Assembly: GCF_937920395.1 (NCBI RefSeq)
Contig: NZ_CALEVF010000241.1
Coordinates: forward strand, 1 to 39,977
Source of the DNA: an uncultured Clostridium sp.
Lineage (GTDB): Bacteria; Bacillota; Clostridia; Clostridiales; Clostridiaceae
Direction of reading: 5' to 3'
Length of the DNA stretch: 39,977 nucleotides
Below, in pieces: positions 24,730 through 32,972 of the stretch. Position numbers and translations under genes: made by a program. Every line of letters begins with the position of its first letter. Within the stretch, counting starts at the first letter, position 1. The notes beneath the pieces were generated by a model. The model was not told the DNA's origin, made no database searches, and saw only the letters and a program-made list of their open reading frames with translations.

Positions 24730-26136
24730 ATGAAAATGTCTTTAATGAAAAAATTATCCATAGGGTTTCTTCTTACTGCATTTGTATCTATATTAATTGC
24801 AGGCTTAGTATCAAATTATATGATTGGTAAAAAATTTAACAATTATTTAATTGATGAGCACAAAATGAAAGTAGATAAAATCGCAACTGTAATAGATGGC
24901 TTATACGATGAGCAAACAGGCATTTCAACTAATAACAAGACAGAAATATTAAGATATTCAAATGCAGAAGAACTGTATATTGAAGTAAAAAATACAATGG
25001 GGGTCATTGTTTTTACCTCAGGTAGTGCAAAAGTACAAAACAAAACAATGATGGGTTCTATGATGGGTTCAATGATGAATAATTTTTCTTCAATTAAACC
25101 AGGGCAATATACTGAAGATAGTTACCCATTAATTAAAAACAATAAAAAATTAGGAACTATAGTTTTCGGATATTATGGAACCTCTTTTTTAAATACGGGA
25201 GCACTAACCTTCAAAACAACGTTAAATCATTCTTTTTTTCTTTCTATTTTTATAGCATTAATCTTTGGATTTATAATTAGTATCTTTCTTTCAAAACAAA
25301 TATCATCACCTTTGACAAAAATAACAGATACAGCCAATAGAATACGAAATGGAGATTTAAAGGCAAGATCTCGAGTTGTATCTAAAACCAAAGAAATAGA
25401 TGATTTAACAATTTCTATAAACTATCTAGCGGAAACCCTGCAAAAGCAAGAGCATCTTCGGAAACGATTAACTTCTGATATGGCTCATGAGCTTAGAACC
25501 CCTCTTACAAATTTAAAATCACATATAGAGGCATTGCTAGACAAGGTTTGGCAGCCCACAGAGGATATGCTTACAAGTTTTTATGAAGAAATACAAAGAT
25601 TAATAAAATTAGTTGAAGGCCTTAACAACATAGCAAAATTAGAGCAAGCAGATCTGAATTTAAATAAATCAAAATTTGACTTATCCTTAGAACTAGAAAA
25701 AATAATAACTTCTTTTAAACCCCAATATGAAAATATAGGTTCAAAAATTAACTCAAATTTGATTCCAGATGTGGAAGTATTAATGGATAAGGATAAATTA
25801 AAGCAAGTAATGTATAATTTGCTTTCAAATTCACTTAAATATTCCAAAATAAATGCAGAAGTTTTTTTAACTCTAAAGTCTGAAAATGATAGCATTGTTA
25901 TAGAATTAAAGGACAACGGCATTGGGATTTCAGAAAAAGATTTACCCTTCATCTTTGAAAGATTTTACAGAAGCGATGAGTCTCGCGATAAAAACACCGG
26001 TGGTTTAGGTATAGGTCTAACCATTGTAAAAGCTATTGTTGAGGCTCACAAAGGCAGCATTAATGTTACCAGCACCTTAGGGAAAGGAAGTACCTTTTTT
26101 ATTAGATTTCCTAAGCCAATATTAAAGTCCAGATAA
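24730..26136 (+). CDS. Membrane sensor histidine kinase with Met-rich loop
   Basis: This 468-residue kinase has TM1 (10-30), an extracytoplasmic sensor region (31-165), TM2 (about 167-188) and a HAMP domain. The H-box is MAHELRTPL (His253), followed by N-, G1- and G2-box motifs (YNLLSNSLKYS, DNGIGISEKDLPFIFERFYR, GGLGIGLTIV). The sensor region contains a Met cluster, TMMGSMMGSMMNN (residues 106-118), reminiscent of Cu(I)/Ag(I)-binding loops. This is absent from its paralogue at 33260-34651, although both share GYYG at residues 147-150. Copper sensing is therefore a reasonable hypothesis, not shown. The stop codon lies inside the terminator stem. Confidence 0.92.
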   Translation: MKMSLMKKLSIGFLLTAFVSILIAGLVSNYMIGKKFNNYLIDEHKMKVDKIATVIDGLYDEQTGISTNNKTEILRYSNAEELYIEVKNTMGVIVFTSGSAKVQNKTMMGSMMGSMMNNFSSIKPGQYTEDSYPLIKNNKKLGTIVFGYYGTSFLNTGALTFKTTLNHSFFLSIFIALIFGFIISIFLSKQISSPLTKITDTANRIRNGDLKARSRVVSKTKEIDDLTISINYLAETLQKQEHLRKRLTSDMAHELRTPLTNLKSHIEALLDKVWQPTEDMLTSFYEEIQRLIKLVEGLNNIAKLEQADLNLNKSKFDLSLELEKIITSFKPQYENIGSKINSNLIPDVEVLMDKDKLKQVMYNLLSNSLKYSKINAEVFLTLKSENDSIVIELKDNGIGISEKDLPFIFERFYRSDESRDKNTGGLGIGLTIVKAIVEAHKGSINVTSTLGKGSTFFIRFPKPILKSR

Positions 26137-26164
26137 ATAGTCTATCTGGACTTTAATATTTTTT
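26118..26164 (+). terminator. 18-bp terminator overlapping kinase gene end
   Basis: Arms 26118-26135 and 26143-26160 are perfect complements (18 bp; core AAAGTCCAGATA) with a seven-base loop and then TTTT. The left arm contains the last kinase codons and its stop. Confidence 0.9.
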
Positions 26165-26187
26165 ACAAACCAACCACTTAAATATTG

Positions 26188-26385
26188 TTAATCAAGATTT
26201 TTATTAAACATAACCGTTTTATTTTTACCATTCTTCTTTGCATGTAAAAGCGCTTTATCACATTCCTGTATTATTTCTTCAATATTTCCTCCATCAACTG
26301 GCTGCACCTACCTTAATATTCTTAACACTTCTTGCATCAGTTCTATCAATTATTGTAATTTGTTTCTTTATATTAGATTAGGTAA
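26188..26385 (-). pseudogene. Remnant of a GGDEF (diguanylate cyclase) domain
   Basis: The - strand here encodes only the C-terminal end of a GGDEF domain: DGGNIEEIIQECDKAL, then LHAKKNGKNKTVMF and a TAA at 26190-26188. The residues just before (SVKNIKVGAAS) are in a different frame, so a frameshift lies near 26305. The catalytic GGDEF loop and everything upstream are gone. It occupies part of the 470-base gap between the kinase and the NlpC/P60 gene. The rest of the gap shows only the promoter near 26570. Confidence 0.65.
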
Positions 26386-26568
26386 ACAATCCTAAAAAAT
26401 ATCCATGGGATATTTCCTTATTTAAAGATTCTATGAATTGTATAGTAGTTAATTAACTTTTGGTAAGCATTAGGTATTAGAAATACACACTAATTTTGTT
26501 ATATAATGATCAAAATAAACGACCCGTGGTAATTAAAGAAAATTATTACTTTTAAAACTCTATTTTTC

Positions 26569-26577
26569 TGCTATAAT
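26569..26577 (+). promoter_or_regulatory. Extended -10 promoter of NlpC/P60 gene
   Basis: TGCTATAAT is a perfect extended -10 (TGnTATAAT), about 30 bases before the start codon and ahead of the TTGGAGGT ribosome site. No good -35 is seen, which is acceptable for an extended -10. Confidence 0.6.
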
Positions 26578-26607
26578 ATAAATGTTAATAAATATTGGAG
26601 GTAAATA

Positions 26608-27507
26608 ATGAAAAAAAGATTAGCTTTAGTAACAATTCTATTAACTCTAGCAAGTTCTCATATTGTATTTGCTGATACTGGAGTAATAAATGCAAGTTCG
26701 TTAAACATTAGGCAGAAACCTTCACTCTCATCATCAATCTTATCTTCAATACCAAATAATACGAAGATAAGTACTTTAGGAAAAAGCGGTGCGTTTTACA
26801 AAATAAATTATAAGGGAAAAACTGGATATGTGTGTAGCTCATATGTGAAAATAGTACAAGCTACTGCTGTAGCATCTGTTACACCATCTAGCACAACAAA
26901 AACTGGGGTAGGCAGTACCAAAGCATGGGGCTTAAACGTACGTAAAACAGCGGCTATAGGAAATAATACTATTGGTTCACTTAATGCAACAAATAATATA
27001 AGCTTATATGGATCGCTAAACGGCTATTACAAAATTAAATATAATAATAATTGGGCATATATTGCCAAGTCATATGTAAGTACAGCTACCCCTTCATCAG
27101 TAGCTACAATACCATTAGCGGGTATAGCATTAGTATCAAGTACAGCGTCTCAAATAAGCACTCTAATGTCGAGTGCAAATAAATTACTTGGAATACGTTA
27201 TACATATGGCGGAGCAACACTTTCCACTGGTTTTGATTGCTCAGGATTTGTGCAATATATTTATAAAACTATCGGTGTTACTTTGTCTAGAACAACTTAT
27301 ACCCAAGTAGAGGAAGGCAGTGCTGTTAGTATAAATAATCTTAAAATAGGAGATCTACTCTTTTTTATAGACAATTCCCATGAAGGAGTGTATATTGGAA
27401 ATAATAAGTTTATACAAGCACAAAAAACTGGTACAGTTGTACATATAACTGAATTAAGCGGTTATTGGAGAACATCATTTGTAACAGGAAGAAGAATACT
27501 TAATTAA
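26608..27507 (+). CDS. Secreted SH3b-NlpC/P60 peptidoglycan hydrolase
   Basis: This 299-residue exported enzyme has a signal peptide (1-22, ending VFA-DT), a first bacterial SH3 domain (about 25-83, LNIRQKPSLSSSILSSIP) and a second SH3b (about 103-157, LNVRKTAAIGNNTIGSL). Each SH3b is followed by a short Ser/Thr/Ala-rich linker. A C-terminal NlpC/P60 domain (about 183-299) completes the protein. Catalytic C211 lies in FDCSGF and the His is H258 in NSHEGVYIG. It should cleave the D-Glu-diamino-acid bond of stem peptides. It is monocistronic, with its own extended -10 promoter and TTGGAGGT site. It has no visible link to the metal genes around it. Confidence 0.92.
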   Translation: MKKRLALVTILLTLASSHIVFADTGVINASSLNIRQKPSLSSSILSSIPNNTKISTLGKSGAFYKINYKGKTGYVCSSYVKIVQATAVASVTPSSTTKTGVGSTKAWGLNVRKTAAIGNNTIGSLNATNNISLYGSLNGYYKIKYNNNWAYIAKSYVSTATPSSVATIPLAGIALVSSTASQISTLMSSANKLLGIRYTYGGATLSTGFDCSGFVQYIYKTIGVTLSRTTYTQVEEGSAVSINNLKIGDLLFFIDNSHEGVYIGNNKFIQAQKTGTVVHITELSGYWRTSFVTGRRILN

Positions 27508-27623
27508 CATTAAAACAAAAAAATAACGAATAGTTTACTACATAATTTCATATTTCTATTGTATAACCTTTTGCTACTTTGTTTTTCTTATTTTGACAAC
27601 TTAATAAAGCACACCTAAAAATT

Positions 27624-27669
27624 ATAAGTCTCCATTTCTTTTATTAAATTAAAAGGAATGGAGGCTTAT
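27624..27669. terminator. Long near-perfect hairpin after NlpC/P60 gene
   Basis: Arms at 27626-27643 and 27650-27667 pair over 18 positions with two G-U wobbles. It lies in the 415-base gap before the HMA-SafE gene. It is about 115 bases after the stop codon and lacks a T-run, so it may instead be a regulatory or mobile-element structure. The rest of the gap is AT-rich with a TATAAT at 27796-27801 as a weak promoter candidate. Confidence 0.5.
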
Positions 27670-27922
27670 TAATATTGAGCAATTATACTGGTATGCAAAG
27701 TATGAATTATAATGTACTTTATTTCTAAATTTATGAACTATATATTTTTATTTTAAAACTACTAATATCTTCATAAAATCTACACATATATTTTGTATAA
27801 TTTAAGTCACAGTCAATATTCATAGAATTAAAAACACACTCTTATTACTTATAAACTTTCAAGATAAAAATTCATTGAATATAACATTAAACATTATATT
27901 AAAAATTGTAGGAGGTAATAAG

Positions 27923-29746
27923 GTGAGCGTTAAAAAGGAAAGAATAAAAGTCTTCGACATGACATGTACATCATGTGAAACAAGAGTAGTAAGAGCAGTA
28001 ACAAAATTAAATGGTGTTAAAAACGCTTTGGCAAGTTTCAGTAATCAATCTCTAACTATAGAATATGATACAGACTTCTGTAATATTGAAAAAATCAGAA
28101 CCGCTATAAACGCAGCTGGTTATAGTACTAAGGATTCAGGTAGCTACAAAATAGCAGGTATATTTATAATCGTAGCAGCAATTATATTAATTGGGAATTC
28201 ATCAGGCGGTATTGACATGACATCAAAACTCAACGGCGCTACATATTTTGTTCTATTTATTGTTGGAGTTCTTACCTCAATACATTGCGTAGGTATGTGT
28301 GGTGGAATAATGCTATCACAAAGCATAACTAAAGATAGCAAAAGTAAATTTGATTCTATAAGACCTGCCATTCTATACAATGCAGGAAGAGTTCTATCAT
28401 ACACTGTAATTGGTGGAATAGTCGGTGCTCTAGGTTCAGTACTTTCACTATCAATATCTGCAAAGGCTGGACTTCAAATATTTGCTGGTGTCTTTATGGT
28501 AATAATGGGGCTTAATATGAGTGGCTTTAGATTATTTAGAAAATTTAATTTTAAACTCCCTTGGTCAGCTTGTTCTATTAAAAAGAAACCGAAGACTCCT
28601 TTTTTAGTTGGTGTTCTAAATGGTCTTCTACCATGTGGGCCCCTTCAAACAATGCAACTATATGCTTTAGGAACTGGAAGCGCTTTTAATGGTGCCTTGT
28701 CTATGCTGTTATTTTCTCTCGGCACAGTACCCTTAATGTTGACCTTTGGAGCATTATCTGGTCTCATTACTAAAGGCTATACAAAAACTCTTTTAAAATT
28801 CAGTGGAATACTAGTTGTCGTTTTAGGTATTGTTATGGGAACTCGCGGACTAACACTCGCTGGTATAAACGTGCCTTCTACATCGACAATTATTGCTAGT
28901 TTATCTGGTAATAAAACATTGACATCAGCTCCACCTGCTGCTAAGCCAACTATAGTAAATGGAGTTCAGATAATTAGAATGACAGCAGACGGCTTAGGAT
29001 ATACTCCAAATGGCCTATATGTTCAAAAAAACATGCCTGTAAAATGGATAATAAATGGCAAGGCATTAAACTCCTGTAACGGACAAATTGTTGTGCCTTC
29101 CTTAAATATTAATAAGACATTACAATCCGGTGAAAACATAATTGAATTTACACCAAAAGATAAAGATATAAGCTTCAGCTGTGGAATGGGTATGATTCGC
29201 GGAGTAATTAAAGTAGTTGATAATGTTGCCTCTGTAGATACCTCAAAACCCGATTCATCTATACCAGCTCCATCCAGTGGAATGCCTGGTTGTACCATGG
29301 GTGGCATGGGTGGAACAACTGCTGCACCTGCTACCCCTAAAAAAGCAAGTATTTATGGTACAGATTTGAGTAAAGTTGAAACCAGTAGATTAATCCAAAA
29401 AACTGTGATTTCCGGAAACAATCAGGCTCTTTCAATTAAGGGTACAGGATATGAATTTGAACCAGTAATTGTAGTTGCAGAAAAAAATGTTAATACAATT
29501 TTAAGCTTTGATTTAAATAAATTTGATAATCCAAATGGAACTTTTGAAATTGCTGCATCAGACACTGGCAACAATATAACTACTTTTAAAGGTGTAAAGG
29601 GAACTGTTAAAGTAACTACCACATTTAATGTAAGCGGCATCTATTCTATTATAAAAGATGGCAATATTGTAGGTGGTGTGGTTGTAGTAGACGATTTAAA
29701 AAATGCAGATTTAGAGAGTATTAGGAAAAATTATATAAGTGATTAA
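27923..29746 (+). CDS. HMA-SafE-cupredoxin fusion, putative copper-handling membrane protein
   Basis: This is a 607-residue fusion. Residues 5-68 are a heavy-metal-associated domain with MTCTSC (C15, C18). Residues about 75-310 form a SafE/TauE-type (DsbD-like) membrane domain with HCVGMCGG (121-128) and LPCGP (236-240). Residues about 340-433 form a cupredoxin-like domain with NSCNG (C385) and SCGMGM (C420) in place of the usual His/Cys/Met set. A Gly/Met/Cys-rich linker (GMPGCTMGGMGG) follows, then a second beta domain to the end. Related fusions occur near copper genes and are thought to pass Cu across the membrane. The exact direction is unknown. The longest frame begins at 27875, but AGGAGG points to GTG at 27923. 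Confidence 0.85.
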   Translation: MSVKKERIKVFDMTCTSCETRVVRAVTKLNGVKNALASFSNQSLTIEYDTDFCNIEKIRTAINAAGYSTKDSGSYKIAGIFIIVAAIILIGNSSGGIDMTSKLNGATYFVLFIVGVLTSIHCVGMCGGIMLSQSITKDSKSKFDSIRPAILYNAGRVLSYTVIGGIVGALGSVLSLSISAKAGLQIFAGVFMVIMGLNMSGFRLFRKFNFKLPWSACSIKKKPKTPFLVGVLNGLLPCGPLQTMQLYALGTGSAFNGALSMLLFSLGTVPLMLTFGALSGLITKGYTKTLLKFSGILVVVLGIVMGTRGLTLAGINVPSTSTIIASLSGNKTLTSAPPAAKPTIVNGVQIIRMTADGLGYTPNGLYVQKNMPVKWIINGKALNSCNGQIVVPSLNINKTLQSGENIIEFTPKDKDISFSCGMGMIRGVIKVVDNVASVDTSKPDSSIPAPSSGMPGCTMGGMGGTTAAPATPKKASIYGTDLSKVETSRLIQKTVISGNNQALSIKGTGYEFEPVIVVAEKNVNTILSFDLNKFDNPNGTFEIAASDTGNNITTFKGVKGTVKVTTTFNVSGIYSIIKDGNIVGGVVVVDDLKNADLESIRKNYISD

Positions 29747-29845
29747 TATTTATAATATAACATTTGAAGAGGCACGAAGCCTCCCAAATAAAGATTAATT
29801 TAATATTATTGTAAAATTAAATTAATAACTTTTAATAATTATTAC

Positions 29846-29884
29846 AAAGAGGGTAGAACAAAATGTTCTACCCTCTTTTATTTT
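29846..29884 (+). terminator. Strong terminator after HMA-SafE gene
   Basis: AAAGAGGGTAGAACA pairs perfectly with TGTTCTACCCTCTTT (15 bp, 3-base loop) and is followed by TATTTT. A small extra hairpin GAGGC/GCCTC is at 29769-29783. Confidence 0.92.
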
Positions 29885-29922
29885 AAAAATCATTTAAAAT
29901 GCTAACAAGAAAATATATATGA

Positions 29923-30281
29923 AAAAGCACTTACAATACAATATCTTCAGGCAGTATTTCAGGCCACTTAATTCGAGTGTTTTTTAAATCAATTAATAAA
30001 AGCTGGCACACTTACATATTAGGATTTATATTTGGTATGGGATTTGATAATGCAAATCGAATATCTATTTTAGCCACTTCTACGGGCTCTGCTAGTAGCT
30101 CCATATCTCTTGTAACAATATTAGCACTACCAATTTTATTTACAGCTGATATGAGTTTAATTGACACTACTGATGTTTTTTTATGACAACAACTTACCAA
30201 TGAATTTTACAAGCTCCACTGTGCAAAATGTATTATTACTTAACCGTAACGTGTCTATCCATAGTTTCAGCATTTAAATAA
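29923..30281 (+). pseudogene. Decayed NiCoT-family nickel/cobalt permease (C-terminal part)
   Basis: The frame from 29923 encodes HLIRVFFKSINKSWHTYI, GMGFDNANRISIL and ILALPILFTADMSLIDTTD, matching the GLGFDTATE and LPxLFAAGMSLxDTxDG signatures of NixA/HoxN-type permeases. It breaks after DVFL in a run of seven T. In the next frame the protein resumes as MTTTYQ, a TGA where Trp is expected, then ILQAPLCKMYYYLTVTCLSIVSAFK. The conserved Thr/Glu of the GFDTATE motif is also changed to NANR. The N-terminal half is absent. It is non-functional, and suggests former nickel or cobalt uptake at this locus. Confidence 0.8.
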
Positions 30282-30341
30282 AAATCGAATTTTAAATAAT
30301 AAATCTACAAGAAAATCTAAATAATTTAAGATATAAATAAT

Positions 30342-30366
30342 CCCGTACGAATTAAAATTCTACGGG
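30342..30366. terminator. Hairpin downstream of copZ
   Basis: CCCGTA(c)GAATT pairs with AATTCTACGGG with one bulged base. On the - strand it is followed by ATTATTTATAT, so it can end copZ transcription. Confidence 0.6.
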
Positions 30367-30416
30367 GTTTGTAATATTTAATGTAACTTATTAAAGTTCC
30401 TATATTTTAATTTTAA

Positions 30417-30629
30417 CTAGTTCTTTTCTATCGCCAATACTTCATAACCAGCGCCCTCGATTGCGGACTTAATTAATTTATCAGTAATACTACTGGTTAT
30501 GTTAATAGTTGCAGCACTTTTTACAAAACTTACGTCCACATCTTTTGCACCAATATTTTTCAATACTTCACTAACACGCTCTACACAATGGAAACAATTC
30601 ATACCACCCACAAATATTTTCATTCTCAT
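30417..30629 (-). CDS. copZ: CopZ-like heavy-metal chaperone (HMA domain)
   Basis: This is a 70-residue single HMA domain with GMNCFHCVERV (C12, C15), the Cu(I)-binding loop of CopZ-type chaperones, in a complete beta-alpha-beta-beta-alpha-beta length. It starts with ATG after GAAGGGAG. No CopA ATPase or CsoR repressor is seen next to it. Its likely partner in this window is the HMA domain of the 27923-29746 fusion. Cu is the probable ligand by family, though other thiophilic metals cannot be excluded. Confidence 0.88.
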   Translation of the reverse strand: MRMKIFVGGMNCFHCVERVSEVLKNIGAKDVDVSFVKSAATINITSSITDKLIKSAIEGAGYEVLAIEKN

Positions 30630-30927
30630 TTTATTTCTCCCTTCAAAAATATCTTAAAAGCTTCCAATCTCAAACCATTATTAGAATATAAATTGGACTT
30701 AACAAACTCCGCAAAATACCTATATATTGTTTTAATTACTATATATATATTAACTAATTATTGTGAAGATATTATAAAGAAACCTAGCATTATAAAAATT
30801 TTCATGATTTTATTAATTTCAGTGTTAATCCACATATTTTCTTCACACTTGTTTTATATAATTAAATATGTTTACTTGATTAATAAATTTATATACATAT
30901 CTTTTAATATACGAGGAGGATTCTTTT

Positions 30928-31086
30928 ATGTCTAATAACAAAAACAAATTACTAAGGGAAAAAATTATATTAGCTAAAGAGAAACTAGAGCAAATACTTT
31001 TACCTGACCATATATTAACTGATCAATCATTGAGTTTAAGTAAAGAACTTGATAAACTTATCCTAGAATATTATAAACTAGAATAA
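30928..31086 (+). CDS. Spo0E-like aspartyl-phosphate phosphatase
   Basis: This 52-residue protein is encoded from ATG 30928 (GAGGAGG site eleven bases upstream) to TAA 31086. Two predicted helices contain LREKIILAKEKLEQIL and the signature SLSLSKELDKLILEYYK, matching the SQELDxLIxxYY motif of Spo0E-family phosphatases. These dephosphorylate Spo0A~P (or Spo0F~P) and delay sporulation. It stands alone between copZ and a degenerate region. The roughly 300 bases upstream hold no clear promoter and only an AT-rich stretch. Confidence 0.85.
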   Translation: MSNNKNKLLREKIILAKEKLEQILLPDHILTDQSLSLSKELDKLILEYYKLE

Positions 31087-31103
31087 ACACTTTACTAAAA
31101 ATA

Positions 31104-31140
31104 TTACCGACTGCCTGTTAATGCAATCGGTAACACTATT
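31104..31140 (+). terminator. Terminator after Spo0E-like gene
   Basis: TTACCGACTGC pairs with GCAATCGGTAA (one mismatch) around an eight-base loop. An AT-rich tract follows. Confidence 0.65.
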
Positions 31141-31619
31141 TAATATATTTTCTTACATTATCAAGTGTTTATCATATGTTTTACTATATACATAATCTTT
31201 ATATGCTAATTTCAGGCAAAAATTATTAACTGTATCCCAAAATGTATTAAAAGAAAAAAATAGATATATAATTTGGTTTTGAAGAAATAAATACCTATAT
31301 AAAGGTTACAAGTTTAAAATTTTATATCCATGCTAATAAGTCCAATAATTGAGCTAGCGAGGAATTTTGCGTAACTATGCTAATCTATACTTCAAGGAGG
31401 AAAAGCCTTTAACGGCCTTATAAACTCAGTTAAAACTATATTCAAAGAGAACATAACATGATTACAAGGTGAAAAATTACTAGATACTTCAAAAGTAGCT
31501 ATAAATATTGTCAATGAAAAATATGCTTTATCTCAAGTAGTTTTGGTAATTGAATTTATTAAAGAAGGTTACACAAAAAGTCGTAAATTGCTCTAAATCT
31601 ATATTAAGGTGGGATATAT
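31141..31619. other. 479-base degenerate region, no intact gene
   Basis: No ORF with a start and ribosome site is present. On the + strand, one frame from about 31387 to 31596 reads QGGKAFNGLINSVKTIFKE, hits TGA at about 31459, and continues GEKLLDTSKVAINIVNEKY then SQVVLVIEFIKEGYTKSRK to a TAA at 31594-31596. This looks like a decayed coding sequence, but the family was not recognised. It leads directly into the chimeric replication/MreB ORF, so it may belong to the same foreign insertion. Confidence 0.4.
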
Positions 31620-32072
31620 ATGTTGAAAAATTTAATGAGAGTTCAAAAAAACAAGGAGGATCCTTCAGTAACTAACAACACCTGGCTAAAAACTACCAGT
31701 TTAGGATGGAAATCTAAAGGACTTTTAGCCTACCTTTTAAGCCTTCCAACTGATGAGAAGATATGTTCCGAAAAATTGGCCACTCACTCAACATATGGAA
31801 TTAATAATACAACGTCAACCATGAAAAATATTATGGAAACTATTTGTATTCTTGCGAAAACCCCATTAGAGCTCACATCATATATAATGCAGAAAGGTAT
31901 TATATTAACTGGAAGTGATGCTTTATTAAAAGGGATTGATACACTTATAAACAAAGAAACACATATGCCTGTACATATATCTGAAAATCCACCTGATTGC
32001 GTCGCTATAGGAATGTGTAAAAATCTCGATACCATCGATGTTCTGAGTAAAAGAGGTAAATATGAAAAATAA
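31620..32072 (+). CDS. Chimeric ORF: phage-type replication-protein N-terminus fused to MreB C-terminus
   Basis: This 150-residue ORF has an ATG start and an AAGGTGGG site. Residues 1-65 (MRVQKNKEDPSVTNNTWLKT, then SLGWKSKGLLAYLLSLP and EKLATHSTYG) match the N-terminal helix-turn-helix of phage/plasmid replication initiators. Residues about 70-146 (ILAKTPLELTSYIMQKGIIL, GSDALLKGIDTL, MPVHISENPPDCVAIG) are the last quarter of the MreB/Mbl actin-like protein. The first three quarters of MreB, including the phosphate loops, are missing, so it cannot act as MreB. It overlaps mreC by 11 bases, as a native mreB would. It is probably a recombination scar; whether it is expressed is unknown. Confidence 0.8.
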   Translation: MLKNLMRVQKNKEDPSVTNNTWLKTTSLGWKSKGLLAYLLSLPTDEKICSEKLATHSTYGINNTTSTMKNIMETICILAKTPLELTSYIMQKGIILTGSDALLKGIDTLINKETHMPVHISENPPDCVAIGMCKNLDTIDVLSKRGKYEK

Positions 32073-32880
32073 TAAATCTACAGTAATTATTATACTGTCA
32101 GTTATCTTTTTATGGTTAATATGGTACAGTTCAACTCGAGAAAAAATATCTTTTGTGGAGAATAATGTTGGGGTAACGATAGATTCAGTACAAGGTCTAT
32201 TTTACGATAATTTTAATAAACTAAGCAATTCATTTCAATTTATAACAAACATCTCAAAAATTAAGAAAGAAGATGAAGAACTTAGAAAAACTAATAGCAA
32301 GTTACAAAACAAAGCCATCCAATATAATGCTTCAATAAAGGAGAATGAACGCTTAAGAAGCATGTTTAAGTTTTCAAATAAGAGAGACGAATTCAATTAT
32401 ATAGGTGCTGACATAATTGGATTAATTGGCAATAGTTATACAGATGGATTTGAGACTAATACAGGTGAAGGTAAAGGAATAAAAAAAGGAATGATAGCTA
32501 TGACTGGAGAAGGATTAGTTGGTCAGGTAACCTTAGTTGGTAATAACCGGTCTATAGTACAATTATTATCAAATGAAAATATTGCAGTGGCAGCTCTTGT
32601 TGAAAGTACAAGAGATAATGGTATTGTTAAAGGAGATAAAGATAAAGATAATAAGTCTTTAGCAAAAATACAGCATATTTCTTTAGATTCCCATATAAAA
32701 AAGGATGATGTAATAGTAACATCTGGCCTCGGAGGCATATATCCAGCTGGGATTAAAATAGGAAGTGTGATAAGTGTTCATGCGGATAAATCGAGATTAA
32801 TGAAAAGCGCTATAATAAAACCATATGTTGATTTAGAAAATATTGAAGAAGTTTTTATTGTGGCACCAAAGCAAAATTAG
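32062..32880 (+). CDS. mreC: Rod-shape-determining protein MreC
   Basis: This 272-residue protein has one N-terminal membrane helix (residues 7-23), a coiled coil (about 65-108, rich in Lys/Glu) and the MreC beta-barrel core with MTGEGLVGQVTLVGNNRSIVQLL and DVIVTSGLGGIYPAGIKIGSV. MreC organises the elongasome with MreB and MreD. The ATG lies within the end of the truncated mreB chimera after AGAGGT. No mreD follows; instead an IS3 transposase fragment begins within 10 bases of the stop. This is therefore a secondary or stranded mreBCD copy, and a complete locus presumably exists elsewhere. Confidence 0.9.
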   Translation: MKNNKSTVIIILSVIFLWLIWYSSTREKISFVENNVGVTIDSVQGLFYDNFNKLSNSFQFITNISKIKKEDEELRKTNSKLQNKAIQYNASIKENERLRSMFKFSNKRDEFNYIGADIIGLIGNSYTDGFETNTGEGKGIKKGMIAMTGEGLVGQVTLVGNNRSIVQLLSNENIAVAALVESTRDNGIVKGDKDKDNKSLAKIQHISLDSHIKKDDVIVTSGLGGIYPAGIKIGSVISVHADKSRLMKSAIIKPYVDLENIEEVFIVAPKQN

Positions 32881-32885
32881 CTATA

Positions 32886-32963
32886 TTTCAGTACATAGAA
32901 TCGTGGTATAACAGAAAAAGGCTCCATAGAAGTATTGGCTATATTTGCCCACAAAAGTGTTAA
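32886..32963 (+). pseudogene. C-terminal fragment of an IS3-family transposase (OrfB)
   Basis: The frame encodes FQYIESWYNRKRLHRSIGYI then CPQKC and TAA, the unmistakable end of IS3-family OrfB (WYNxxRxHxxLGYxxP). Nothing of the DDE core precedes it; mreC ends six bases upstream. It marks an old insertion or deletion that probably removed mreD. Confidence 0.75.
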
Positions 32964-32972
32964 AATTTAGCT

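Noticed and set aside
30183..30281. In-frame TGA in the NiCoT region as selenocysteine or Trp recoding
   Set aside because: The gene is also frameshifted and truncated, and no SECIS-like hairpin is apparent; ordinary decay explains it.
30588..30935. 115-residue hydrophobic + strand frame between copZ and the Spo0E-like gene
   Set aside because: It begins antisense to copZ, lacks a ribosome site, has AT-driven Ile/Leu/Tyr composition and runs over the ribosome site of the Spo0E-like gene.
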